Part shown: positions 1-8,500 of the stretch, one piece after another
Position numbering within the stretch: the first letter of the stretch is position 1
How the letters are laid out: every line of letters starts with the position of its first letter
DNA from: Mycoplasmataceae bacterium
GTDB taxonomy: Bacteria > Bacillota_I > Bacilli_A > Mycoplasmatales > Mycoplasmoidaceae
NCBI GenBank assembly: GCA_031261045.1
Contig: JAISKE010000011.1
Coordinates: 1 to 11,125 of the forward strand
Length of the DNA: 11,125 nucleotides
Reading direction: 5' to 3'
Position numbers and translations under genes: made by a program
The notes under the pieces: generated by a model
Told to the model about the DNA's origin: nothing
The model's input: the letters and a program-made list of their open reading frames with translations, nothing else
Database searches by the model: none

Positions 1-1306
1 CATAAGCTAATGAAGCTAACATGCTCGATAACAACATTGCTCCACCAGATCCGCGACGCCCTATGATTAAGGTGTTAGGTTTTGTTTGAATGTCCACAAT
101 CAACGGAGTATTCTCTTCGCTTAAACCTACAATCGATTCACTTGGTCGAATATTTTTAATAGTATTAAATACTGAACGTAAAGAAATCTTGGAAGTTTCT
201 TTGTTTGGTATCTCGAATCTAATGGTGTTGCCCTTAAAGGAAATATTGAATTGAGCAATCTTTAGCTCTGATAGTAATTCGCACTGTTTTGCTAAGATTT
301 CATCGATCATCGCTTTGGTGCTAACTTCAAAATGGATTTCTGCAAACTGTGGCATAACGATTGTTTTTTCATAAGTCGATTCAATGCCTAATCTTTTCAT
401 GAACTTACTAATTGTATTTTGATATTTTTCAGCATTACTCTTATTATCAAAATAATGATCGGTGCTAGTGTCAGTTAAGAAGCTAATTGGAGGAAAATCT
501 TGCTTACTGCCAATGGCTTCCATTTTAATTTCATTACGCTGATGACTAGTAATTTTAACATCGTCTTTGCTTGGTGCCAATTCATCATAATCCGTTTTGT
601 TGTATGAACCACCTAATAGATGAATGAATCATTTTCGAAGCATAGTTACGCCTCTATTGTCAGTCTTGTTAAAGAATACTAATACACCACTGATTAATAG
701 ACATAGAGCAATTAATCCTAATATTACAAAACTAATATAAATTCAGCCAATGCTAATGACAATACCGATTAAACCAGCGCTAACATATGAAATATAGTTG
801 CTATCGAATGAGATTAAGAATGGATTGTAAACTTGGGTTTTAGCCGCATTCGCTCAGGATGTAAAACCATCAGTATATGACTTAAAAGTAAATTCAGTCT
901 TGTTGTTGTTGAAATAAGCCATGGAATAAATTGCAATAGAAATAGCGATTATTGCTGCAATTCAAATTAAAATTGTACCAACGACGAACCTACGTTTATA
1001 AATAAATTTAGTAAACTTGAAACCAAATAGTTTAAATAGCAAGAATAGGATTAACCATAAATATAAAATATATTTAGTGTTACCAAAGATGTATTCAAAT
1101 AAATATGAATCGGGGTAACTACCTGCATATGGAACACGTGCTGCAAATATTAAAGTGATAAATAAAAAAAATCCGTACAAAACTTTAAAAGCTAATTTAC
1201 GTGATCGTGTTAGTTGCTCTGGTTCAACATTAACATCATCAATCAATTTTTGTGATTCGTCTTGAACTCGAATTGTTTGACCTTCATTAAGTTTTATTGT
1301 TGGCAT
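1..1306 (-). CDS. FtsK/SpoIIIE-like membrane protein with degenerate P-loop (partial, C-terminus off the window)
   Basis: About 435 N-terminal residues are visible; the gene runs off the left edge. Four in-frame TGA codons are read as Trp (residues 115, 151, 188, 226). Hydrophobic membrane segments lie near residues 38-57, 78-96, 106-131 and 172-213 (probably two passes), then a soluble region. From about residue 370 it follows the FtsK/SpoIIIE pre-ATPase strand pattern: SVFNTIKNIRPSE, then VGLSEENTPLIVDI, then PNTLIIG leading into the nucleotide-binding loop. That loop reads GRRGSGGA (416-423), where FtsK has GxTGSGKS, so the catalytic Lys and Ser are Gly and Ala. The ATG (1306) overlaps the RNase J-like stop as TAATG and is preceded by GGTGGAG, so translation is probably coupled. 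Family: FtsK translocases pump DNA at the division septum. Inference: this one is unlikely to hydrolyse ATP normally. Walker B and the gamma domain are outside the window, so a more distant relative cannot be excluded. Confidence 0.7.
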
Positions 1307-3024
1307 TATTTATCTCCACCGGCAGTTTGAGGCTTTGCATGCTTCACGAAAATTATAGTAGATAAGACTAATGGTTTTTTATTAAATTTCTTTTCAAATT
1401 GTTTACTAACCATTTTACGAATCAACATTTTAATGTTCTTCATATCAATTTGAGCGTGTGATACACCATCTGCTAAAATGGTAGTAATTTCCTTATTACA
1501 AAATTCCACAATTGCATTAATGATTGTCTTATTTTCTTCACTAAGGTTGGTTACACCAACCGCATCGTAATTGTATTTCTTAATTAGTTTAGTTTCTTTA
1601 TCAAATAGTAAACTTAATAATACAACTCCATTTTCTTTCATTTGATCTCTTTCGAATAAACTGGAAGCTCCAACATCTAAAACTCCTTGCGTACCAATGA
1701 ATTGCGGTTCTAACTTAATGAATTTTTTCTTACTATCAATGATTCCATTGTTAAATGAAACACATTGCCCATTCTCTAACATGATTACATTTTGTTTCAT
1801 AAAACCAGTTTGAGCAACTGCTCTGGCATATTCCACAAAATCCATATATAAGCCCGATACCGGAATAATATATTTAGGTTTTATTAATTCCACTAAGAAC
1901 TTATGATCTTCATTGGATGCAGAAGCTTTAATAATATTCTTGGGTAGCTTATAAATATTATCAATATCCGTTCTTGCTACACTGTCAAATAATTCAGCCT
2001 CAAATGTTTCGTAACCTGGAATAGTCGTTTCAGCAAATACAAACGCATCATTCTCTTTTAAGTGAAACTTAGGATCGTCATCACCAATGATTTTAGATAA
2101 CTTAGTATATAAACGAGCCGGAGTACCAGTAACTACAATGACACCGTTAGTCGATGTATCTAGTTGACTATCATTCAATAATTGTAAATTTCTTGGTACG
2201 TAGTAGCCTTTAGCATTCAAGAACTTATACAATTCAATGAAAGTATTAGAATAAATGCTAAATGGTCTATTTTTGACACTACAAGCATGAGCAATAGACA
2301 ATATTTTATAAACATCATCATCATAAACTGCAATGACTACTCGGTTCTCATTGTCACTTAAAATCGTATCGAAATATGCTGCCACACGATGATTAGGGGC
2401 TGTAAATCCGTTATTTTTACCAGCTAAGCCCATTCCAGTGATTAACATCAAATTCTTGCCATGGGTGATCTTATTGATTTCAAAGATTTGGTCTTCAAAG
2501 GAGGCATTCTTGTTAGATGAGATGATAAAATCGTCAACGTAAATAACCGCTCCGTCTGATGTGTCAAATACAAATCCCACTGATTTAGGCATCGAATTTG
2601 ATATCCTAAACGGAGTTACCATACATGCACCTGTACGTTCGGTCTTTAAAGGTTCGATAATATGAATATTTAATTTAATCGGTGCTAACTCATGACGTCT
2701 TGCACGTTTATCAAAGTAAATATTTAGTATTGATGCCCCGATGTCAGTAGCATAGATGGGAATATTAGGAATAAACTGGTGAAAGAACTCTAGACTACCG
2801 AAATGTGCGTAGCTTGGGGTTCCTATAAAAATTCCTTTAATAAATCGTTTATTCTCATTAATTCATGAGTAATCGGGAATAATTCGTTTTACTCCTAATG
2901 AAACTGAAGATGGAACATCAATTCCCACATTGATGAGGTATAAATCCCCATTAACATTTAATACATAACACTCTTTCGCGTGTTCGTCTAGTCCACCTAA
3001 TGCAAAAAATTCTATTTTAGCCAT
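1306..3024 (-). CDS. RNase J homologue, full length, catalytic site lost (probable pseudoenzyme)
   Basis: A 572-aa protein, the usual RNase J length (about 550-570). One in-frame TGA (Trp54) splits the apparent frame. The N-terminus (FFALGGLDE at 6-14), GVKRIIPDYSW, the segment around FRISNSMP, the beta-CASP domain with LIKPKYIIPV, and the C-terminal domain (KPLVLSTIIFV) follow RNase J in order. The active-site motifs do not. HxHxDH is replaced by TPSYAH (69-74), keeping only the last His. The His of NHSIPD is Asn143. The DST motif is GMG. The HxSGHG histidines are replaced (Ser368 at the second), and the His of PVHGEY is Ser390. The TGDF aspartate survives (Asp165). RNase J normally makes 5'-exo and endonucleolytic cuts in mRNA and rRNA using two zinc ions. 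This protein should lack that chemistry and may be a structural partner of an active RNase J, as suggested for RNase J2 in Firmicutes. The start has GAGGAAG about 6 nt upstream. Confidence 0.88.
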
Positions 3025-3053
3025 TTTGTTCTTCCTCTTATTAATTAAATAAC

Positions 3054-3962
3054 ATGATATATATCAAGATATTACCGTTGTTTGTTGGATATATTATATA
3101 TCTTATAATTTTTTACGATAATAATTTTATGGATTTTATTGCTAATGAAGTGTATGTAACTATCCTCTCCATCATCGCTATTGCGGGGGGGGTGGTGATG
3201 AAACACTTTTGGCCACACATCAAGGATCGTTCCATTAAATTACCCCTAATTAAAAGACCGATAAATACATTTAAATTCTCATATTTGTGCATTGGTATTG
3301 CTCTAGCTTTATTTGAAATAGCTAAATTTGGTGTCTGAGGATCTATGGGGGCTACTGACCCAGCGGTATATATTGCGGTATTCATTTCTTCTTATTTTAT
3401 GTACTTTTTTATTGTTTATGGTTTTACAAAGAAAACATCCTTTTGTAACTCAACTGTTTCAGTTGGCATTTATATATCTACCATTGTATTATGAGTTTTT
3501 ATGTATGCCATCCCTGGTACAATGCACAACTCTGTTGCCATCATCTTATGGCGTCATGATGAACTAGATTTCTTTGTTTGGCATACATTTATTTACCATA
3601 CAGTTGGTGTTGTTGCTGGAATTATTTTTTTAATTATCAACCCATATAAAATAAATGCCTGACGAGATTGTTTAAAAGGTTTAATACCATTAGGAATATT
3701 GACAACAATTGCATATTTCTGCGCAACATTTATTCCAATGGGTATTGATGCATTCACAGACTATGATTGAAACGTTATTACTAAAGGTGTTTACGACGGA
3801 GTGGGACAAGTGATAGCTTTATACAATCTAGTAGTTTACGTTATACAAATAGCTTTGTTTGTCATGTGCTATTATTCATATTACATTGCCTCGGTATTAA
3901 TTCCAAGATTAATAAAATATTTGTCCTCTAACTGCAAGAAAAGCCGTACATTAAGTAAATAA
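3054..3962 (+). CDS. multispanning membrane protein of unknown function
   Basis: A 302-aa protein once four TGA codons are read as Trp; two TGG codons are also used. It is very hydrophobic, with about eight membrane segments (near 2-20, 34-50, 74-93, 105-123, 132-153, 178-196, 205-222, 255-285). A polar His/Asp-rich stretch (WRHDELDFF, then WHTFIYHT, about 162-180) sits between segments five and six, and the C-terminus is basic. I do not recognise the family with confidence; the HxxxYH pattern and helix layout faintly recall YwaF/TMEM164-type proteins. No Shine-Dalgarno is visible before the ATG at 3054. An in-frame TAG at 3018-3020 limits the start to a narrow stretch, and no other ATG lies in it. 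A run of eight G (3185-3192, codons 45-47) falls inside the frame, odd in such AT-rich DNA. It is the only plus-strand gene here, divergent from the RNase J-like gene and convergent with phoU. Confidence 0.85.
3185..3192 (+). repeat. poly-G tract (G8) inside a membrane-protein gene
   Basis: Eight consecutive G residues lie within codons 45-47 of the membrane-protein gene, encoding Gly-Gly-Val next to a predicted helix. Homopolymeric G tracts are common sites of slipped-strand length change in bacteria, including mycoplasmas. Gain or loss of one base here would truncate the protein. Confidence 0.9.
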
Positions 3963-3974
3963 ATATATTTACTT
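3953..3974. terminator. palindrome spanning both stop codons of convergent genes; possible bidirectional terminator
   Basis: A perfect inverted repeat: AAGTAAATA (3953-3961), a 4-nt loop AATA, then TATTTACTT (3966-3974). It contains the TAA of the membrane-protein gene (3960-3962) and, on the other strand, the TAA of phoU (3969-3971), which are only 6 nt apart. The position between two convergent genes suits a shared terminator. The stem is AT-rich and weak, and a strict U-tract is lacking, though the plus side is T-rich afterwards. Confidence 0.4.
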
Positions 3975-4655
3975 CTTATTTCATTGTTTGCTTTGTTTAG
4001 TAAAGAAGAAGTCTGATTGTTTAATAAATACAAAATTCTCAGAAATATTATCTACATGGTCTACTAATCGTTCAGTGTGCTTAATAATGATGATAGCCCC
4101 TTGAAACAGTCGTTCAATTTGCTCAGCTGATCGACGTTTAAGAATACCAGATAGTCGTTCTAACATTTCATCATATTCTTTTCTAAACGCAATGCGGGCT
4201 GCTTGAGAAATTTTGTAAGTGTCTAGTGCAGTTTTAGTAGTTAGTGCTTTGAATACTTTCGAAATGGCACTAATTGCTGCTTTAGCAGAGTCAATGATTA
4301 ATTCACGAATATCATCTGACACTTTGTTGTTCATCATAAATCTTGTGGCACTAACGGCATAGTCTGCCATACGCTCTAAATCTTTGATCGAGTTTAAAAT
4401 TGCAATTACATATCTTAAGTGATTAGCTAGTGGTTCATTCTTAGAGATCGATCAAATGCAATCATCTTGAATTTGTGCCTCGTAATGATTAGACACTTCT
4501 TCTAATTTATGAATTTGTTCCATTTCTTTTTGCGTAACTTTATTGGACTTCATTCACTTTAATACTATTTGCCACGTATCTAATACATGATCACAGAACT
4601 TAATAAATTCCGCATGTAACTCGTTTTCCGATTGTTTCATTATTTCGTAGTTCAT
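3969..4655 (-). CDS. phoU: PhoU, phosphate transport accessory/regulatory protein
   Basis: A 228-aa helical protein, close to the usual PhoU length (about 215-235). TGA occurs as Trp internally and again near the end, so the true C-terminus is WNKK followed by TAA at 3969-3971; a standard-code reading stops early. The two repeated metal-binding signatures of the PhoU three-helix bundles are visible: KDLERMADYAVS (around 91-102, E/D-xxx-D type) and HTERLVDHVDNISE in the second half. PhoU binds the PstB/PstC side of the phosphate importer and restrains uptake; in many bacteria it also signals through PhoR/PhoB. No sensor kinase or regulator lies in this window, so its role here is probably control of the transporter itself (inference). 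The start has a strong AAGGGAG about 7 nt upstream, and its ATG overlaps the stop of the preceding gene (TAATG). It is the last gene of the pst operon. Confidence 0.93.
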
Positions 4656-4999
4656 TATAAACTCCCTTCATGAGTAGTTCTTCAATACTCTTGTTCTGTT
4701 AGATGAGCGTGTTTAGCTAATCGCATATTTTTAAATTTGATAACTAACGTCACCATCGCAATCGCCTCGCACAATATATTAGAAATCATGGTTGGCAATC
4801 CACCACCTAAGTTATGGTCAATAACCATACCTAATCCATAAATAGAGAACATTAAACAAGCAAAGGCAAAGATGATATACATTCACAAATGAACTCATAC
4901 GGTATTTTTAGTTTTTAAAACTGTAATTAAATTAGGCAAAGAGAAAATTGCAATGAAAACGGCACCCACCGTCATAAAGACTGTTGTAGCAATAGACAT
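4655..4999 (-). CDS. SemiSWEET/PQ-loop small membrane protein 1
   Basis: A 114-aa protein with three membrane segments (about 5-28, 38-59, 70-89), the half-transporter layout of SemiSWEETs. Helix 1 ends with LPNLITVLKTKNT (21-33), matching the PQ-loop signature although the Gln is Asn. Helix 2 carries IYGLGM where SWEETs often have YG. Helix 3 starts with LPTMISN; Asn74 fits the conserved substrate-pocket Asn. SemiSWEETs work as dimers and move small sugars down a gradient; the substrate here is unknown. The TGA after LTEQEY is a Trp codon: the frame runs on through WRTTHEGSL to a TAA overlapping the phoU start (TAATG). Shine-Dalgarno GGAGG lies inside the end of the preceding gene. It is a paralogue of its upstream neighbour (shared LITxxKTKNT and LTExEY motifs). 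Fold confident; family and transport function moderate. Confidence 0.75.
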
Positions 5000-5000
5000 A

Positions 5001-5420
5001 TTAAATAACCTCCGTTTTGTTTTGTTCAACTTCTTGTTTAGATAATGATTTTTCATCTTGACGATAGTTCTCTGCCAACATTTTAAACTTTTTGCAATAC
5101 TCCACTTCGGTTAATTTCGCTTTTTTTGCCGCTGCATGATTTTTTAATTTTCAAACAAAGATGATTGAAGAAATAATCCCACAAATCCCTTGGGCTATGA
5201 TTAATGGTAACCCACTTTCTAATCTGTGAGCTAAGGCATGATTACCCGCCATTAGACAACCACCAATAAAAAAGCATGTACAACCAACCAAATAAATCGC
5301 ATACATCGGAATATTGATATAAGCTGTGTTCTTGGTTTTAATTAGAGTGATTAATTGAGGTAAAGTGAAAATAGAAATCCCTGCTGAAGCTATTAATCCT
5401 ACGTAAAAGTATCATGTCAT
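5001..5420 (-). CDS. SemiSWEET/PQ-loop small membrane protein 2
   Basis: A 139-aa protein with three membrane segments (about 3-26, 38-58, 72-93) and a charged, Lys/Glu-rich C-terminal tail of about 45 residues. It has the canonical PQ motif: FTLPQLITLIKTKNT (18-32), which fits SemiSWEET/MtN3 helix 1. Helix 3 starts LPLIIAQ, with Gln at the place of the conserved pocket Asn. It is clearly related to the next gene (LTEVEY matches LTEQEY after helix 3), so the two arose by tandem duplication. The pair is complementary: one keeps Gln of PQ but loses the helix-3 Asn, the other the reverse. This fits a heterodimer, but that is inference. It starts 2 nt after the pstB stop; AGGAAAG upstream is a plausible but distant Shine-Dalgarno. 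Two TGA codons are Trp. What it has to do with phosphate uptake is unknown. Confidence 0.78.
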
Positions 5421-5422
5421 AA

Positions 5423-6400
5423 TTAACCAATCTTTCCTGAAATATATTCTCTAGTCTTCTTATTTTTAGGGGCAGTAAAAATATTTTTAGTAGAATCCAT
5501 CTCAATAATATGCCCTTGAAAGAAGAAAGCCGTTTCATCACTAATTCTTTGAGCTTGTGCCATAGAATGCGTCACAATGATAATCGTAAAACGATCCCTT
5601 AGTTTATTAATTAGAATCTCAATTTTACTTGTGGCAATTGGATCTAGCCCACTTGTCGGTTCGTCCATCAATAAGGTTTCCGGGCTTAACGCAATGGCAC
5701 GAGCAATGCATAAACGTTGTTGCTGCCCACCTGATAGAGAAGTACCTAATTCGTATAGGTTTCCTCTAACTTCTTCTCATAATGCTGCACCTTTTAAAGC
5801 GTCTTCCACTATTTTGTCTAAAGCAGCCTTATCATTAATACCGTGTGACCTTGGCCCATAAGCCACGTTCTCATAAATAGACATTGGAAACGGAGATGGT
5901 TTCTGAAAAATCATTCCAACTCTAGTAGTCAATTCTAAAGTGTTTAATTTCTTAGATGCTAAATTAATCCCCTTGTCAAAATAGATAGTGCCTTCACTAG
6001 AAGTGCCTTCAATTTGATCGTTCATTCTATTTAAGCATCTAATAAAAGTAGACTTACCACAACCTGATGGCCCAATTAAAGCCGTAACTTTATGACGTTT
6101 AATTTTAATATTAATATCTTTTAGTGCATGTTTGTTGCGATTGTCATATCAAAAATTAAAATTTTCTACTTCAAAAATATTATCTTTATTAAAACTCTTT
6201 TTAATGCCATCAACACTTCTTTGGTTTTGTTCTTTCAGTTTTTTATAAAGCCTTTTTTGTTGTTGACTTAAACCTAAATATTTAAAAGGGCGAGAAAGTC
6301 AACTAGCACTCAAGACTATCGAAACTTTCTTATGATCAGCTTGTGCTTCATCAATCGATTCTACTTTTAATGTCTTAACTTTATTATCTACATTTGCCAT
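5423..6400 (-). CDS. pstB: PstB, phosphate ABC transporter ATPase with N-terminal extension
   Basis: A 325-aa protein; PstB is usually about 250-270. The ABC domain begins near residue 75 ([10 protein letters not shown]) and contains Walker [10 protein letters not shown] (110-118), the Q-loop Gln166 in [20 protein letters not shown], the signature LSGGQQQR (222-229), Walker B LLMDEP (243-248), the D-loop SGLDP and the switch His278. The [17 protein letters not shown] segment is typical of PstB. All catalytic residues are present, so it should power phosphate import on the cytoplasmic face of the permease. The first ~73 residues are an extra, mostly basic segment ([18 protein letters not shown]) without a recognised domain. 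The start at 6400 is well supported by AAAGGAGG 8-9 nt upstream and by the permease stop 1 nt before it. TGA is Trp at several places. Expression is as part of the pst operon. Confidence 0.96.
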
Positions 6401-6401
6401 A

Positions 6402-8498
6402 TTAACTATCCTCCTTTCTCCTTACTTTTCGTTTTTTATCAGGCGGATCAGTTTCTTTCACACCTAAAATATGCTTTTGGTCATCTGATAATTGATCATT
6501 AGGTATTAATACCTTTCGCATCGCGACTTGCGCTGTTGCGATTTGTTGTTCATGTCGTTTAACCCGGAGATATTGTTCCTTTGCTTTATTCTTTTTGTGA
6601 TTATAGTAAGCTGGAATAATGACGTGGACAACTAAAATAATTAATAACACCAAGATCATGGTGACGAAAGCACACTCATACATTATATGACTACCTTGAT
6701 TAACATCAGCGGTATATATTTGCGCATAAATTCTTGTTGTTAATGTTTGCCCTGGATTTATTAGCGAAATAGAACTAGAAGACGATAACCCAGAAGTTAA
6801 ATATAATGGGGCTGTTTCCGCTAAGATACGTCCAATGGATAAAATCACCGCTGTGGTAATGCCTTGACGAGCCGCTGGTAATACAATCTTACGAATGGTT
6901 TCTCATTTACCAGCACCAAGGGCATAGGAATTAGTTCTTAAATCTTTTGGGACCGATTGCAATGCTTGTTGAATGGTTCTAATAAACACTGGTAGGATTA
7001 CTATTAAAATAGTAAAAGCACCAGCAATTAATGATTTGCCAGCCGTACCACCAGCCGACATTCCTAAAGTTTGAATAAAGAAAATCAAACCAAACATACC
7101 AAATAAAATGGAAGGTGTAGAACCTAATGAATCAACGAAGAATAATAATGATTTTTTTAGTTTACCTTCCTTAGCAAATTCATTAATATATAAAGCAATC
7201 ATTAGAGATAACGGCAACCCAATACCAATAGCGATGACAATGATCAAAAGCGTATTCACAAATGCTTGACCAGTAGAATCCTTGCTAAAGGAGAACACCG
7301 TTGCATCACCACTCGCTAAAGCTACCCCACCGAATCCTAAAATATCGATGACGATTCCTGCCAAGAAAACCATCGTGATCGTCACACAGATTCATTCTCA
7401 GAATATTTTTCAAGAAGTATATAGATGAACGAATTTGTTCTTTTGAATTCTAGTAGTTAGATAACCTGAAAGGTTATCAGTGTATTTAATTTTAGAATGA
7501 TAAGTGATCTTCTCGTATAGTTTTTTAATTTGGGCTGGAATAAATAAAACGACTGTCGCCGCACCGTGTTCAAATTTATTCCATCATAATCATTTACTTT
7601 TCTTACGTTTTTTTGTTGCGGTCATTGCAATTGCATTAAGAATCATGACAAAAACAAACATTACTAAACCAAAAGCAAATAACAATGATTGTAGTGCCGG
7701 CCCACCACCTTCAGCAAACATATTAGCTGAAATCAAAGCACCTAAAGATCTTAAACCACTAGTCGCCGTTGCTCAGAACCCGTGATCAAAGATGGGGTTG
7801 TATCCTTGTGATTGTAAAATCATGGATACAGCCATGGTTTCCCCAATCGCTCTAGCAAAAGCAATAATTACCCCAACCACAATACCATTACGTGCTTCTC
7901 GTTTACATACTTTATAAATGGAACGAGTTTTAGTATTACCTAACACCATAGAAGCAGAGATTAATGTATTGTCTACCCCATCTAATGCATTTAACGATAG
8001 AGATACAATGGTTGGTAACACCATGAAGGTCAACATAAAACCAGTAGTTAATAAGTTATAGGCTGTCGCAGTGTGAAACACTGCTTTAATAATGCTACCT
8101 AATATTTGTGAAGCGAATAATCCGAAGATAACTGATGGAATATCTGCTAACAGTTCTACACCAACCCGCATCGGTTTTTGATGTTTAGGTTTGACACGAT
8201 ATTTAATAAACATCGCCGTTTTGACACCGACTGGTCAGGAAATGGCGATCGCTAACACCGAGATCATCAACGTGATGCACAGCGGTAATCAAACTGATCC
8301 TTTATTGCTAGCTAAATCAAATTTAGTACCAAAGATACTTCCACCGTATGCTTTGAAACCCGGAATAGATTTAATCACAATAAAAATAATTAGTAAGAAA
8401 AATATTAATGCGAAGATTCATGAAAGCAATGATGAAAAGAACTTGGATGCTTTATCCGCACCTTGTTTTTTAACCATCAAGTTACTCTTCTTAGCCAT
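6402..8498 (-). CDS. pstA: fused PstC-PstA phosphate ABC permease
   Basis: A single 698-aa frame carrying two ABC permease halves. The PstC-like half is about 1-300, with an EAA-type loop ASMVLGNTKTRSIYKV... at ~182-205 followed by RAIGETMAV. The PstA-like half is about 360-630, with EAA-type loop NSYALGAGKWETIRKIVLP at ~523-541 followed by GRILAETAPL. The halves are joined by a basic cytoplasmic linker (~290-360). The C-terminus is a ~65-residue highly charged tail after the last membrane helix, ending KKRKVRRKEDS. Each EAA loop docks on one PstB subunit, so the fusion supplies the whole membrane pore that PstC and PstA make as separate proteins elsewhere. The gene starts 2 nt after pstS, with AAAGGGA as Shine-Dalgarno, and ends 1 nt before the pstB ATG. 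Many TGA codons are Trp. I recall a similar fusion in M. genitalium. The symbol could equally be pstC. Confidence 0.93.
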
Positions 8499-8500
8499 GG

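Noticed and set aside
3025..3110. A promoter for the RNase J-like operon (TTGATA near 3063-3068, minus strand)
   Set aside because: At 17-nt spacing the -10 position is TTAATA and would overlap the ribosome site; not convincing.
3113..3385. Minus-strand 90-codon frame opposite the membrane-protein gene
   Set aside because: Shadow of the plus-strand gene; no ribosome site or recognisable protein.
3328..3567. Plus-strand frame of 79 codons overlapping the membrane-protein gene
   Set aside because: It is a different phase of the 3054-3962 gene, which reads through its TGA with consistent membrane segments.
5338..5541. Minus-strand 67-codon frame across the pstB/SemiSWEET junction
   Set aside because: Out of phase with two well-supported genes it overlaps; no independent support.
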